The notes under the pieces were generated by a model. The model searched no databases. It had not been told where the DNA came from and saw only the letters and a list, made by a program, of their open reading frames with translations. Source: Acidimicrobiia bacterium (GTDB lineage Bacteria; Actinomycetota; Acidimicrobiia; Acidimicrobiales; AC-14). Taken from it: 46,867 bases of DNA. The position numbers and the translations under genes are program-made. The stretch covers positions 1-46,867 of the forward strand of contig JAHFUR010000031.1 of NCBI GenBank assembly GCA_023264995.1. The letters run 5' to 3'. Of this stretch, positions 15,263-23,459 are shown one piece after another (the first letter of the stretch is position 1; every line of letters begins with the position of its first letter).

Positions 15263-15579
15263 TGGCCAACACCCGTACCTCCGAGCTGCGCGAGATGAGC
15301 GATGACGAGCTGATCACCCGGCTGGCCGAGGCCCGCTTGGAGCATTTCAACCTGCGGTTCCAGCACGTCACCGGCCAGCTCGACAACTACTCCCGCCTGG
15401 GCCAGCTCCGCCGCGACATCGCCCGCATCGAGACCCTGCTCCGCGAGAACGAGATCGCCGCCGCCGAGGCGGCCGAGGCCGAGGCCGACGCCGAGTGGCA
15501 GGCCGCCAACGCGGCCCGCAGGGCCCGGGTCGCCGCCAGCCGTGGCGCCACACAGAACGAGGAGGAGTCCGATGGCTGA
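15262..15579 (+). CDS. rpmC: 50S ribosomal protein L29 with C-terminal extension
   Basis: L29 is a small helical protein at the tunnel exit. Residues 7-65 ([20 protein letters not shown] to ETLLREN) are the normal helical hairpin. The protein is 105 residues instead of about 65-80 because of an Ala/Glu-rich, then Arg/Ala-rich tail of about 40 residues. The ATG at 15262 is chosen over an in-frame upstream extension because the conserved protein begins here. The gene overlaps rpsQ by eight bases. Confidence 0.95.
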   Translation: MANTRTSELREMSDDELITRLAEARLEHFNLRFQHVTGQLDNYSRLGQLRRDIARIETLLRENEIAAAEAAEAEADAEWQAANAARRARVAASRGATQNEEESDG

Positions 15580-15865
15580 GCCCGAAGAGCAGGGCCTGAG
15601 CGGGGACGCGGCGCGACCCAACCCGCGCAAGGTGCGTGAAGGCGTCGTCGTCAGCTCGGCCATGGACAAGACCGCTGTGGTCGCCGTCGTCGAGCGGGTC
15701 CGCCACCGGCGCTACACCAAGACGGTGCAGCGGACCAAGCGGATCCACGCCCACGACGAGGCCAACGAGACGAAGGTCGGCGACCGGGTGCGCATCAGCG
15801 AGACCCGGCCGCTGTCGAAGCTGAAGCACTGGCGCATCGTCGAAGTGCTCGAGAGGGCGAAATAG
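15572..15865 (+). CDS. rpsQ: 30S ribosomal protein S17
   Basis: S17 (97 residues) is an OB-fold primary 16S rRNA binder. The core [19 protein letters not shown] through [17 protein letters not shown] is standard; about 17 acidic, low-complexity residues precede it. The ATG at 15572 lies inside the end of rpmC with GAGGAGGAG upstream. rplN begins three bases after the stop. Confidence 0.97.
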   Translation: MAEPEEQGLSGDAARPNPRKVREGVVVSSAMDKTAVVAVVERVRHRRYTKTVQRTKRIHAHDEANETKVGDRVRISETRPLSKLKHWRIVEVLERAK

Positions 15866-15868
15866 CAG

Positions 15869-16237
15869 ATGATCCAACAGGAAACCCGCCTCCGGGTGGC
15901 TGACAACTCCGGTGCCAAGGAAGTCCTCTGCATCAAGGTGCTGGGTGGCTCGAAGCGCCGCTACGCCTCCATCGGCGACATCATCGTCGGCACGGTCAAG
16001 GAAGCCATCCCCGGCGCGGCCGTGAAGAAGGGTGAAGTCGTGAAGTGCGTCGTCGTACGCACCAAGAAGGAGAACCGCCGGCCCGACGGCAGCTACATCC
16101 GTTTCGACGAGAACGCCGCCGTGCTCATCAACGACGCCCAGCAGCCGCGGGGCACGCGCATCTTCGGCCCGGTGGGCCGGGAGCTGCGCGACAAGAAGTT
16201 CATGCGGATCATCTCTCTCGCTCCTGAGGTCCTGTAG
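15869..16237 (+). CDS. rplN: 50S ribosomal protein L14
   Basis: L14 (122 residues) is a 50S protein at the subunit interface that forms part of the intersubunit bridge. [19 protein letters not shown] at the start and the [14 protein letters not shown] block are diagnostic. The length is exactly that of the family. Its stop abuts the rplX start without a gap. Confidence 0.98.
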   Translation: MIQQETRLRVADNSGAKEVLCIKVLGGSKRRYASIGDIIVGTVKEAIPGAAVKKGEVVKCVVVRTKKENRRPDGSYIRFDENAAVLINDAQQPRGTRIFGPVGRELRDKKFMRIISLAPEVL

Positions 16238-16543
16238 ATGAAGCTGAAGAAGGGCGACCGGGTCAGGGTGCTGACCGGCAAGGACCGGGGTGACGAGGGC
16301 GAGATCATGCGCGTCTTCCCGAAGGACGGCCGGATCATCGTTGAAGGCGTCAACGTGGCCAAGAAGCACCAGCGGGCGCTCCGGGCCACCATGCAGGCAG
16401 GCATCATCGACAAGGACATGCCGATGCCGGCGTCCAACGTGGCCTTGATCTGCCCGACCTGCGGCCCGACCCGCGTGGGGTACCGCTTCGATGCGGGCGG
16501 CAAGAAGGTCCGCATCTGCCGCAAGTGCGGAGGTGACGTCTGA
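16238..16543 (+). CDS. rplX: 50S ribosomal protein L24
   Basis: L24 (101 residues) is an early assembly initiator of the 50S subunit. The KOW motif is at the N terminus ([19 protein letters not shown]). The C-terminal part carries CPTC and CRKC pairs, which could bind zinc, as seen in many bacterial L24 proteins. It starts directly after the rplN stop and its own stop overlaps rplE as TGATG. Confidence 0.97.
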   Translation: MKLKKGDRVRVLTGKDRGDEGEIMRVFPKDGRIIVEGVNVAKKHQRALRATMQAGIIDKDMPMPASNVALICPTCGPTRVGYRFDAGGKKVRICRKCGGDV

Positions 16544-17115
16544 TGGCCGAGGTGAAAGAGCTTCCCCGGTTGAAGACCCGGTACAACGACCTCCTGCGGG
16601 CCCAGCTCCAGGAGACGCTCGGGCTCGGCAACATCATGGAGGTCCCGCGCCTCGAGAAGATCGTCGTCAACATGGGTGTCGGCCGGGCCACCCAGCAGGC
16701 GTCGCTGCTCGAAGGAGCGGTCACCGACCTCACGCTGATCACCGGCCAGAAGCCGCTGGTCACGAGGGCCCGGCGCTCCATCGCCGCGTTCAAGCTGCGT
16801 GAGGGCGTGCCGATCGGGGCCAAGGTCACCCTGCGAGGTGACCGCATGTGGGAGTTCCTCGACCGGCTGATCGCCCTGGCCATCCCCAGGATCCGTGACT
16901 TCCGGGGCCTCCCGGCGAACGGCTTCGACGGTCGGGGGAACTACACCTTCGGAGTCGACGAGCAGCTGATCTTCCCCGAGGTCGATTACGACAAGATCGA
17001 CGCGGTGCGCGGGATGGACATCACCATCGTGAACACCGCCCGCACCAACGCCGAAGGTCGGGCCCTGCTCGACGCCTTCGGTTTCCCGTTCGCCCGTCCT
17101 GATGCCCCGAAGTAA
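16543..17115 (+). CDS. rplE: 50S ribosomal protein L5
   Basis: L5 (190 residues) binds 5S rRNA in the central protuberance. The conserved [21 protein letters not shown] and [17 protein letters not shown] segments are all present. The ATG overlaps the rplX stop, which indicates coupled translation. An 18-base gap with GATCTGAGGAG leads to rpsZ. Confidence 0.98.
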   Translation: MAEVKELPRLKTRYNDLLRAQLQETLGLGNIMEVPRLEKIVVNMGVGRATQQASLLEGAVTDLTLITGQKPLVTRARRSIAAFKLREGVPIGAKVTLRGDRMWEFLDRLIALAIPRIRDFRGLPANGFDGRGNYTFGVDEQLIFPEVDYDKIDAVRGMDITIVNTARTNAEGRALLDAFGFPFARPDAPK

Positions 17116-17133
17116 AGGGATCTGAGGAGTTTC

Positions 17134-17319
17134 GTGGCCAAGACAGCGCTCATCCAGAAGCAGCAGCGCAAGCCAAAGTTCAAGGTACGGGCCTACACCC
17201 GCTGCGCGCGGTGCGGGCGGCCCCGCGCCGTGTACCGCAAGTTCAACCTCTGCCGGATTTGCCTCCGGGAGATGGTGCACGCCGGCGAGGTCCCCGGCGT
17301 GACCAAGGCCAGCTGGTGA
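17134..17319 (+). CDS. rpsZ: 30S ribosomal protein S14, zinc-binding (type Z)
   Basis: This 61-residue protein is the short, zinc-binding form of S14, with C24, C27, C40 and C43 forming the CxxC-CxxC site. The start is GTG with GAGGAG upstream. It occupies the normal S14 place between L5 and S8. A longer zinc-free S14 paralogue, often present elsewhere in actinobacteria under zinc control, is not in this window. Confidence 0.97.
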   Translation: MAKTALIQKQQRKPKFKVRAYTRCARCGRPRAVYRKFNLCRICLREMVHAGEVPGVTKASW

Positions 17320-17332
17320 GAGGAGGCCGCCG

Positions 17333-17737
17333 ATGACGATGACCGATCCGATCGCCGACATGCTGACGCGCCTCCGCAACGGGGCCACCGCCAGCCAGGA
17401 CAGCGTACGTATGCCGTCCTCCAAGCTGAAGGAAGCCCTGGCTGCCATCCTGCGGCGCGAGGGCTACATCGGGGATTTCAAGGTGAGCGAGGACGGCACC
17501 CGTCCTGGTCGCATCCTTGAGATCACCATGAAGTACACCCACGACCGCTCGCCCACCATCTCCGGCCTGCGCCGGGTGTCCAAGCCGGGCCGGCGCGTCT
17601 ACATCCAGGCCGACAGCCTGCCGCGGGTTCTCGGCGGCCTCGGTGTCGCCGTGCTCTCGACCAGCCAGGGGCTCCTCACCGACCGCGAGGCGCGCCAGCG
17701 CCGGGTGGGCGGCGAGGTCCTCTGCTACGTGTGGTGA
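17333..17737 (+). CDS. rpsH: 30S ribosomal protein S8
   Basis: S8 (134 residues) binds helix 21 of 16S rRNA, and in E. coli it autoregulates the spc operon. [15 protein letters not shown] and the C-terminal [20 protein letters not shown] block are diagnostic. Two ATGs lie six bases apart; the first (17333) has AGGAGG at good spacing, the second would give the more usual MTDPIAD start. The gene sits six bases before rplF. Confidence 0.97.
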   Translation: MTMTDPIADMLTRLRNGATASQDSVRMPSSKLKEALAAILRREGYIGDFKVSEDGTRPGRILEITMKYTHDRSPTISGLRRVSKPGRRVYIQADSLPRVLGGLGVAVLSTSQGLLTDREARQRRVGGEVLCYVW

Positions 17738-17743
17738 GGCCTC

Positions 17744-18283
17744 ATGTCACGAATCGGTAGAAGCCCCATTCCCGTGCCCGCCGGCGTCACCATCGAGCTG
17801 ACCGACGGCCACGTCAAGGTCACCGGCCCGAAGGGCATGCTCGAGCGCGACCTGCCCCGCGACATCACCGTCCGCCAGGACGATGCCGTCCTCCTGGTCG
17901 AGCGTCCCGACGACGCCCGTCAGCACCGCGCCCTGCACGGGCTGACCCGCTCGCTGGTCAACAACATGGTCGTCGGCGTCACCGACGGCTTCACTCGCGA
18001 CCTTGAGATCGTCGGCGTCGGCTACCGCGCCGCGGCCACCACACCGACCAAGCTGGACCTGGCCCTGGGTTTCAGCCACCCGGTCTCGGTCGATGCCCCC
18101 GAGGGCGTCACCTTCGAGACGCCGGCCCCGACCAAGATCACCGTCCGCGGCATCGACAAGGAAGCCGTGGGCCAGGTGGCCGCCAACATCCGCAGCATCC
18201 GCAAGCCCGAGCCCTACAAGGGCAAGGGTGTCCGCTACGCCGGCGAGGTCGTCCGCCGCAAGGCCGGGAAGGCCGCGAAGTGA
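17744..18283 (+). CDS. rplF: 50S ribosomal protein L6
   Basis: L6 (179 residues) lies near the sarcin-ricin loop. It has two related domains and the C-terminal signature [32 protein letters not shown] is the normal start. A 145-base gap with a repeat element separates it from rplR, which is unusual in a cluster that is otherwise tightly packed. Confidence 0.98.
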   Translation: MSRIGRSPIPVPAGVTIELTDGHVKVTGPKGMLERDLPRDITVRQDDAVLLVERPDDARQHRALHGLTRSLVNNMVVGVTDGFTRDLEIVGVGYRAAATTPTKLDLALGFSHPVSVDAPEGVTFETPAPTKITVRGIDKEAVGQVAANIRSIRKPEPYKGKGVRYAGEVVRRKAGKAAK

Positions 18284-18299
18284 GCCTCGTCACGCCTCC

Positions 18300-18390
18300 G
18301 GCGGCGGGTCCTGTCCCTCAGGGTCCCTCCCCAGTCGTCCTCGCTGCGCTGCGGCGACCGGGGGCCCCTCCCTACGGGCCACCCGCCGCC
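18300..18390. repeat. Intergenic inverted-repeat element, copy 2 (rplF-rplR gap)
   Basis: Arms GGCGGCGGG (18300-18308) and CCCGCCGCC (18382-18390) enclose the same CCTGTCCCTCAGGGTCCCTC core found at 1356-1375. Compared with copy 1, each arm has lost one base at matching positions, so complementarity is kept. This copy is longer and holds a further GGCCC-GGGCC stem near 18364-18380. It lies inside the spc cluster and must be transcribed through. Confidence 0.6.
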
Positions 18391-18428
18391 TCATCCCGCC
18401 ACTCCCTTCTGGAGGGGGGAAAAGGAAG

Positions 18429-18794
18429 ATGAGCTTTTCCACGAAGAAGAAGCAACTGGCCCGCAAGCGCCGCCACCACCGCGTCCGCAAGCTGGTCAGG
18501 GGCACGGCCCTTCGGCCGCGCCTGGCCGTGTTCCGGTCGAACAAGCACGTCACCGCCCAGGTGATCGACGACGTCACCGGGCGCACCCTCGCCGCGGCGA
18601 GCACGGTGGAGGCCGACCTCCGGTCGGGCCCCACCGGCAACAAGGCCGCAGCGGCGGCCATTGGCAAGCTCGTCGCCGAGCGGGCGCAGGCCGCCGGCGT
18701 CACCAAAGTCGTCTTCGACCGGGGTGGCAACCTCTACCACGGCCGGGTCGCCGCAGTCGCCGACGCCGCCCGTGAAGCTGGATTGGAGTTCTAG
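18429..18794 (+). CDS. rplR: 50S ribosomal protein L18
   Basis: L18 (121 residues) binds 5S rRNA with L5. The [20 protein letters not shown] start, [13 protein letters not shown] and the [15 protein letters not shown]-terminal signature identify it. AAGGA precedes the ATG at 18429; an in-frame extension reaching back into rplF is not part of the protein. rpsE begins two bases after the stop. Confidence 0.97.
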   Translation: MSFSTKKKQLARKRRHHRVRKLVRGTALRPRLAVFRSNKHVTAQVIDDVTGRTLAAASTVEADLRSGPTGNKAAAAAIGKLVAERAQAAGVTKVVFDRGGNLYHGRVAAVADAAREAGLEF

Positions 18795-18796
18795 AG

Positions 18797-19345
18797 ATGG
18801 CTGAGAGTCCCTACGTCGAGCGCGTCATCGCCATCAACCGGGTGGCCAAGGTGGTCAAGGGTGGCCGGCGGTTCTCCTTCACGGCCCTGGTGGTCGTCGG
18901 CGACGGCGCCGGCAAGGTCGGCCTTGGCTACGGCAAGGCCAAGGAAGTACCCGCCGCCATCCAGAAGGGGATCGAGGAGGCCAAGAAGGAGCTCTTCGAC
19001 GTCCCCCTGGCTGGCAGCACCATCACCCACCCCATCCTCGGCGAGCGCGGCGCCGGCCGGGTGCTGCTCAAGCCGGCGGCGCCGGGTACCGGCGTCATCG
19101 CCGGCGGTGCGGCCCGGGCCATCCTGGAGTCCGCCGGCGTGCACGACATCCTGGCCAAGTCGCTCGGGTCGTCGAACGCCATCAATGTGGCCCACGCCAC
19201 CGTCGCTGGCCTCAAGGGCCTCATGCGCCCGGACGAGGTGGCTCGCAAGCGGGGCAAGTCGCCGGAGGAAGTCACGCCTCCCGGCCTGCTCCGGGCCTAC
19301 CAGGAGACCCAGCGCGGCCCCCACACTCCGGTCGAGGTGGCCTGA
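18797..19345 (+). CDS. rpsE: 30S ribosomal protein S5
   Basis: S5 (182 residues) contributes to decoding fidelity and mRNA entry. The N-terminal double-stranded-RNA-binding-like domain holds the [18 protein letters not shown] signature. The C-terminal domain ([19 protein letters not shown]) is complete. rpmD follows after one base. Confidence 0.98.
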   Translation: MAESPYVERVIAINRVAKVVKGGRRFSFTALVVVGDGAGKVGLGYGKAKEVPAAIQKGIEEAKKELFDVPLAGSTITHPILGERGAGRVLLKPAAPGTGVIAGGAARAILESAGVHDILAKSLGSSNAINVAHATVAGLKGLMRPDEVARKRGKSPEEVTPPGLLRAYQETQRGPHTPVEVA

Positions 19346-19346
19346 G

Positions 19347-19538
19347 ATGGCCCGCATCAGCGTGACGCAGGTCAAGTCCACCATCGGCACCAAGCCGATC
19401 CACCGCAAGACGATGAAGGCGCTTGGCCTGGCCGGCATCGGGCGGAAGACAAATCTCCCCGACACGCGCGATGTCCGGGGCATGCTGGCCAACGTGTCCC
19501 ACCTCATCACCGTCGAAGCGGTAGAGGAGCTCGCATGA
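19347..19538 (+). CDS. rpmD: 50S ribosomal protein L30
   Basis: L30 (63 residues) is a small 50S protein. The sequence begins [14 protein letters not shown] and contains the [15 protein letters not shown] stretch that matches the L30 family. Its stop overlaps the rplO ATG (ATGA). Position between S5 and L15 is standard. Confidence 0.96.
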   Translation: MARISVTQVKSTIGTKPIHRKTMKALGLAGIGRKTNLPDTRDVRGMLANVSHLITVEAVEELA

Positions 19539-20023
19539 AGGTTCATGACCTCAAGCCGGCCCCCGGGTCGACGAAGGAACGTCGCCGGGTCGGTCGTGGT
19601 ATCGGTGGCAAGGGCGGCAAGACCGCCGGCCGGGGCACCAAGGGCCAGGGCGCACGCGGCTCGGTCAAGCCCGGGTTCGAGGGCGGGCAGATGCCCCTCA
19701 GCCGGCGGGTGCCGAAGCTCAAGGGCTTCCGCAACCCCTTCCGCGTCGAGTACGTAGTGGTGAACCTCGACGCGCTCCAGGAGTTCGAGGGCGACGTCGT
19801 CACCCCCGAGAGCCTCCGGGCCAAGGGCTTGGTGCACAAGCACGGCCTGGTCAAGGTCCTGGGCCGCGGTGAGCTGACCCGTGCCCTGCGGGTCTCCGCC
19901 CACGGGTTCTCCAAGTCGGCGGAGGAAGCCATCCTCGCCGGCGGCGGAAGCGTTGAAGTCCTGCCGCTCCCGTTCGGCCACGGTCGGCCCCCGGCCAAGG
20001 GCAACGCCCTTTCGAACCGCTGA
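19535..20023 (+). CDS. rplO: 50S ribosomal protein L15
   Basis: L15 (162 residues) is a late-assembly 50S protein. The glycine-rich start ([20 protein letters not shown]) and the [20 protein letters not shown]-terminal signature are typical. The ATG overlaps the rpmD stop. A 55-base gap to secY holds a CATACT box that could be a weak promoter. Confidence 0.97.
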   Translation: MKVHDLKPAPGSTKERRRVGRGIGGKGGKTAGRGTKGQGARGSVKPGFEGGQMPLSRRVPKLKGFRNPFRVEYVVVNLDALQEFEGDVVTPESLRAKGLVHKHGLVKVLGRGELTRALRVSAHGFSKSAEEAILAGGGSVEVLPLPFGHGRPPAKGNALSNR

Positions 20024-20078
20024 CAACTAACCTGTTCAGTCTGCACATACTGAGCCGTCAGACGATCCAGAGGACTCC

Positions 20079-21371
20079 ATGCTGTCGAGCCTGAAGAACA
20101 TCTTCAAGGTCACGGACCTCCGCAACAAGATTCTCTTCACGATGTTCGTGATCACCCTGTACCGACTGGGCTCGAACATCACCGTTCCGGGGATCGATTT
20201 CAACGCGGTCCAGGATCTCCAGCGCCAGGCCCAGAGCGGCGGCGTGCTCGGCTTCCTGAACCTCTTCTCCGGCGGCGCGCTGACCCAGATGGCGGTCTTC
20301 GCCCTCGGGATCATGCCGTACATCACCAGCTCGATCATCATGCAGCTGCTGGCGGTGGTCATCCCCCGGATCGAGCAATGGCAGAAGCAGGGTGCAGTCG
20401 GCCAGAAGAAGATCACCCAGTGGACCCGGTACATGACCGTCGGCCTGGCCATCCTTCAGGCCACGGGCATCACCTACCAGTTCAACAACGGCCTGTTGGG
20501 CCGGGGCACCGAGACCAACCTGAAGCTGGTGACCACCTTCGACGTGCCCCACGTCGCCCTGATCGTCCTCACCATCACCGCCGGCACCGCCGTCGTGATG
20601 TGGATGGGCGAGCTGATCACCCAGCGGGGGATCGGCAACGGGATGTCGATCCTCATCTTCGCCAACGTGGTCAGCCGCATGCCCGCCCAGTTCGGGAACG
20701 TGCAGGCCGAGAAGGGGTACTTCGCCTTCTCGCTGTTCATGCTCCTCGGCGTGGGCATGATCGTGGCCATCGTCTTCGTCGAGCAGGGCCAGCGCCGCAT
20801 CCCCGTCCAGTTCGCCAAGCGGGTCGTCGGCCGGCGGATGTACGGCGGGCAGAGCACCTACATCCCGCTGAAGGTGAACCAGGCCGGCGTCATCCCCATC
20901 ATCTTCGCCAGCTCCGTCCTCTACTTCCCAGTGCTGCTGTCCAACATCGTCCAGTGGAAGCTGGTCGTGAACTTCATCAACAAGTACCTGGTACAGCAGG
21001 ACAACATCGTCTACATCTTCACCTACGGCCTGCTCATCGTGTTCTTCACGTACTTCTACACGGCCATCACGTTCAACCCCCAACAACAGGCCGACATCAT
21101 CCGCAAGCAGGGAGGGTTCATCCCCGGCATCAGGCCCGGTCCTCCCACCGAGCGCTATTTGGGCCAGATCCTCAACCGCATCACGCTGCCGGGCTCACTG
21201 TTCCTCGCTGCCATCGCCCTGGTCCCGAACATCCTGCTCTCGCTCTATGGCGTCAAGCAGTTCCCGTTCGGCGGCACCACCATCCTGATCGCCGTCGGCG
21301 TGGCGCTGGAGACGATGAAGCAGATCGACAGTCAGCTCATGATGCGGAACTACGAGGGCTTCCTCGCGTAG
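20079..21371 (+). CDS. secY: Preprotein translocase subunit SecY
   Basis: SecY (430 residues) is the channel of the Sec translocase in the cytoplasmic membrane. About ten hydrophobic segments can be read, from LRNKILFTMFVITLYRLG to the PFGGTTILIAVGVALE segment near the C terminus. The conserved IMPYITSSIIMQLL and GMSILIFANVV stretches are present. GGACTCC precedes the ATG. Its position after L15 and before adk is conserved in bacteria. Confidence 0.98.
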   Translation: MLSSLKNIFKVTDLRNKILFTMFVITLYRLGSNITVPGIDFNAVQDLQRQAQSGGVLGFLNLFSGGALTQMAVFALGIMPYITSSIIMQLLAVVIPRIEQWQKQGAVGQKKITQWTRYMTVGLAILQATGITYQFNNGLLGRGTETNLKLVTTFDVPHVALIVLTITAGTAVVMWMGELITQRGIGNGMSILIFANVVSRMPAQFGNVQAEKGYFAFSLFMLLGVGMIVAIVFVEQGQRRIPVQFAKRVVGRRMYGGQSTYIPLKVNQAGVIPIIFASSVLYFPVLLSNIVQWKLVVNFINKYLVQQDNIVYIFTYGLLIVFFTYFYTAITFNPQQQADIIRKQGGFIPGIRPGPPTERYLGQILNRITLPGSLFLAAIALVPNILLSLYGVKQFPFGGTTILIAVGVALETMKQIDSQLMMRNYEGFLA

Positions 21372-21381
21372 TGCACGCCTA

Positions 21382-22044
21382 GTGCTCGCCACGCGGCTGG
21401 TCATCCTGGGGAAACAGGGTGCCGGGAAGGGGACGCAGGCCATCCGCCTGTCCCAGCATTTCCGCGTGCCCCGGATTTCGACCGGGGACATGTTCCGGAT
21501 GTTCGTCAAGGGCGACTCCGAGATCGGCCGGCGGGCCAAGAAGTACATGGAGTCCGGCGACCTGGTCCCCGACGAGGTGGTGAACGAGATGGTCCGGGAA
21601 CGCCTCGTCGAGCTCGACGCCAGCGAGCACGGTTTCGTCATGGAAGGTTTCCCCCGCAATGTGGCCCAAGCCGACGCCCTCGACGACATGCTGTCCCCCC
21701 ACCCGGTGGATCTGGTCATCGAGCTCGACGTGCCGACCGGTGTGGTCATGCGCCGCCTGGCCAGCCGGCGGGTGTGCACGGTCTGCGGTCTCAACTACAG
21801 CGTCGACGCTCCGCCCAAGAAGAACTGGACCTGCGATGCCTGCGGTGGCGACGTGGTCCAGCGTGAGGACGACACTGAGGCCGTCATCTCCCGCCGCCTC
21901 GACCAGTACGACAAGCAGACCGCGCCCCTCGTGGCCTGGTACCTGGCCACCGACCGCCTGGCCGCGGTCGACGGCGAAGGTGACCCCGACACGGTGACCC
22001 GCCGGCTGCTCCGGGCCATCGAGAGCCGGCTGGCGCGCCGATGA
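21382..22044 (+). CDS. adk: Adenylate kinase, zinc-binding lid
   Basis: Adenylate kinase converts ATP and AMP to two ADP. The P-loop reads GKQGAGKGTQ near residue 10; STGDMFR and the EGFPRN motif (usually DGFPR) follow. The lid carries two Cys pairs (CTVCG and CDACGG), so it should bind zinc, unlike many short actinobacterial Adks. The start is GTG, 11 bases after secY, with no clear ribosome binding site. At 220 residues it has the long-lid form. Confidence 0.96.
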   Translation: MLATRLVILGKQGAGKGTQAIRLSQHFRVPRISTGDMFRMFVKGDSEIGRRAKKYMESGDLVPDEVVNEMVRERLVELDASEHGFVMEGFPRNVAQADALDDMLSPHPVDLVIELDVPTGVVMRRLASRRVCTVCGLNYSVDAPPKKNWTCDACGGDVVQREDDTEAVISRRLDQYDKQTAPLVAWYLATDRLAAVDGEGDPDTVTRRLLRAIESRLARR

Positions 22045-22068
22045 AGCGTTTCGACGAGACGGCTCGCC

Positions 22069-22135
22069 GCCGGCGGGGCGGGGGGCCCCCGCCGGCACTG
22101 GCGGGCGCGGTCCGCAGGGCCCGGGTGCCCGCCAG
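22069..22135. repeat. Two GC-rich hairpins between adk and map
   Basis: The first has 10-bp arms GCCGGCGGGG (22069-22078) and CCCCGCCGGC (22087-22096). The second has 9-bp arms CTGGCGGGC (22098-22106) and GCCCGCCAG (22127-22135). Neither is followed by a T-run. They fill most of the gap and may slow transcription or protect mRNA ends; their function is not known. Confidence 0.5.
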
Positions 22136-22144
22136 AGGCAAACC

Positions 22145-22894
22145 ATGATCACGCTCAAGTCGCCCCAGGAGATCGCCAAGATGCGCAAGGCGGGGCGGGT
22201 CGTGGCCGAGATGCTCGAGGCCTGCGCGGCGGCGGCCCGGCCGGGCATCACCACGGCCGACCTCGACAAGGTGGCCCGCGAGGTACTGGCCCGGAGGAAG
22301 GCCAAGTCCAACTTCCTCGGCTACCACGGGTACCCGGCGGTCATCTGCACCTCCCCCAACGACGTCATCGTCCATGGGATCCCCGGCTCGTACCGCCTCG
22401 AAGAGGGCGACCTCATCTCCATCGACTGCGGGGCCATCATCGACGGCTGGCACGGCGACGCCGCTCGTACCATCCCGGTGGGGGAGATCTCCGAAGAGGC
22501 CCGCAAGCTCCTCACCGTCACCGAGGAGAGCCTGTGGGCCGGCATTCAGCACGTGCGGAAGGGGGCGAGGCTGCAGGACATCGGCCACGCCGTGCAGACG
22601 GTGGCCGAGGGCGCCGGCTTCTCCGTGGTGCGGGAGTACGTCGGCCACGGGATCGGCCGGGCCATGCACGAGGAGCCCCAGATCCCGAACTACGGCGAGC
22701 CCGGCAAGGGCCTGAAGGTCAAGGTCGGCCATTGTTTCGCGGTGGAGCCCATGGTGAACCTGGGCAGCGCTGAGACCCAGCTCAACGACGACGGTTGGAC
22801 CGTCATCACCGCCGACGGCTCCCTGTCGGCCCACTTCGAGCACTCCATCGCCGTCACCGAGGACGGCCCGGAGGTCCTCACCGTCCTCGACTAG
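22145..22894 (+). CDS. map: Methionine aminopeptidase, type I
   Basis: This 249-residue metalloenzyme removes the initiator methionine from nascent proteins. The two metal-binding aspartates lie in SIDCGAIIDGWHGDAA; the histidine is in VGHGIGRAMHEEP and the glutamates are in FAVEPMV and EHSIAVTEDG. The length is that of the short type Ia enzyme without the N-terminal zinc-finger extension. The ATG follows AGAGG. Location between adk and infA is the standard one. Confidence 0.97.
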   Translation: MITLKSPQEIAKMRKAGRVVAEMLEACAAAARPGITTADLDKVAREVLARRKAKSNFLGYHGYPAVICTSPNDVIVHGIPGSYRLEEGDLISIDCGAIIDGWHGDAARTIPVGEISEEARKLLTVTEESLWAGIQHVRKGARLQDIGHAVQTVAEGAGFSVVREYVGHGIGRAMHEEPQIPNYGEPGKGLKVKVGHCFAVEPMVNLGSAETQLNDDGWTVITADGSLSAHFEHSIAVTEDGPEVLTVLD

Positions 22895-22999
22895 CCGCGC
22901 GACGGGACCCCCGGGAACCAACGGCGCGGAATTGAGTTACTCTATCCCTCTGTCCCCCGGCAGTTTGCTGGTTGAGACGCGTCGTCAGGAGAAAATCAC

Positions 23000-23224
23000 C
23001 TGCCCAAGCCCAAGGAAGACGCCATCGTGATGGAGGGCACGGTCGTCGAACCGCTGCCCAACGCCATGTTCCGCGTCGAGCTGGAGAACGGCCACAAGGT
23101 ACTGGCTCACATCTCGGGGAAGATGCGGATGCACTACATCCGGATCCTCCCTGGTGACCGGGTGCAGGTGGAGCTGACGCCGTACGACATCAGTCGTGGC
23201 CGGATCACTTACCGATACAAGTAG
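23000..23224 (+). CDS. infA: Translation initiation factor IF-1 with apparent CTG start
   Basis: IF-1 (74 residues as called) binds the 30S A site during initiation. The sequence [20 protein letters not shown] to [12 protein letters not shown] is unmistakable. The first ATG in frame (23027) would remove about nine residues, including KEDAIVM, which aligns with the first strand of E. coli IF-1 (KEDNIEM). The codon that restores a full protein beginning PKPKEDAIV is CTG at 23000, and AGGAG lies eight bases before it. GTG 23024 and ATG 23027 are alternatives but leave a truncated OB fold. A sequencing error in the start codon cannot be excluded. Confidence 0.9.
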   Translation: MPKPKEDAIVMEGTVVEPLPNAMFRVELENGHKVLAHISGKMRMHYIRILPGDRVQVELTPYDISRGRITYRYK

Positions 23225-23234
23225 GAAGCAGCCC

Positions 23235-23252
23235 ATGAAGGCGACCAGATGA
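23235..23252 (+). CDS. Possible five-codon minicistron before rpmJ
   Basis: ATG AAG GCG ACC AGA TGA encodes MKATR and its stop overlaps the rpmJ ATG as ATGA. AGGAAG lies six bases before this ATG, a better ribosome binding site than any directly before rpmJ. Ribosomes may therefore start here and reinitiate at rpmJ. It could equally be chance. Confidence 0.3.
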   Translation: MKATR

Positions 23253-23362
23253 AAGTCAAGCCGAGCGTCAAGAAGATTTGTGAGCGCTGCAAGGTGATCC
23301 GGCGCGAGGGCAAGGTCATGGTGATCTGCTCGAACCCGCGCCACAAGCAGCGGCAAGGGTGA
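23249..23362 (+). CDS. rpmJ: 50S ribosomal protein L36, zinc-binding
   Basis: L36 (37 residues) is the smallest 50S protein. [14 protein letters not shown] through NPRHKQRQG matches the family. C11, C14, C27 and H32 form the zinc site, so this is the zinc-dependent form. It lies between infA and rpsM as in most bacteria. Its start overlaps a five-codon upstream frame. Confidence 0.97.
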   Translation: MKVKPSVKKICERCKVIRREGKVMVICSNPRHKQRQG

Positions 23363-23367
23363 GGCGA

Positions 23368-23451
23368 GTGAGCACAGCGAACGAGACCTGGCCCGAGCGG
23401 CCGCTTGAGCGGGACACGTGGCCCGAGCGGCCCCTTGAGCGGGAAGGTTAG
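23368..23451 (+). CDS. Possible 27-residue repeat peptide between rpmJ and rpsM
   Basis: A GTG start with AAGGG eight bases upstream opens a 27-codon frame ending in TAG nine bases before rpsM. The product is MSTANE followed by two tandem copies of the decapeptide TWPERPLER plus D or E, then G. The DNA repeat has a period of 30 bases, so the frame is kept, and the one mismatch inside the 26-base identical block is a silent Pro codon change. It is rich in Trp, Pro, Arg and Glu and has no known domain. It may be a real small protein or a coincidental frame over a tandem duplication. Confidence 0.4.
   Translation: MSTANETWPERPLERDTWPERPLEREG
23389..23444. repeat. Tandem 30-base repeat, two copies
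   Basis: Copies 23389-23414 and 23419-23444 match in 25 of 26 bases (unit begins TGGCCCGAGCGGCC and ends CTTGAGCGGGA). Copy 1 holds the palindrome AGCGGCCGCT. The repeat fills most of the rpmJ-rpsM gap and lies within the small ORF described there. Confidence 0.85.
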
Positions 23452-23459
23452 GGAAGCCG

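Noticed and set aside
23389-23444. CRISPR-like or attachment-site repeat between rpmJ and rpsM
   Set aside because: Only two copies with a four-base spacing and no integrase; better explained as tandem duplication inside a small ORF.
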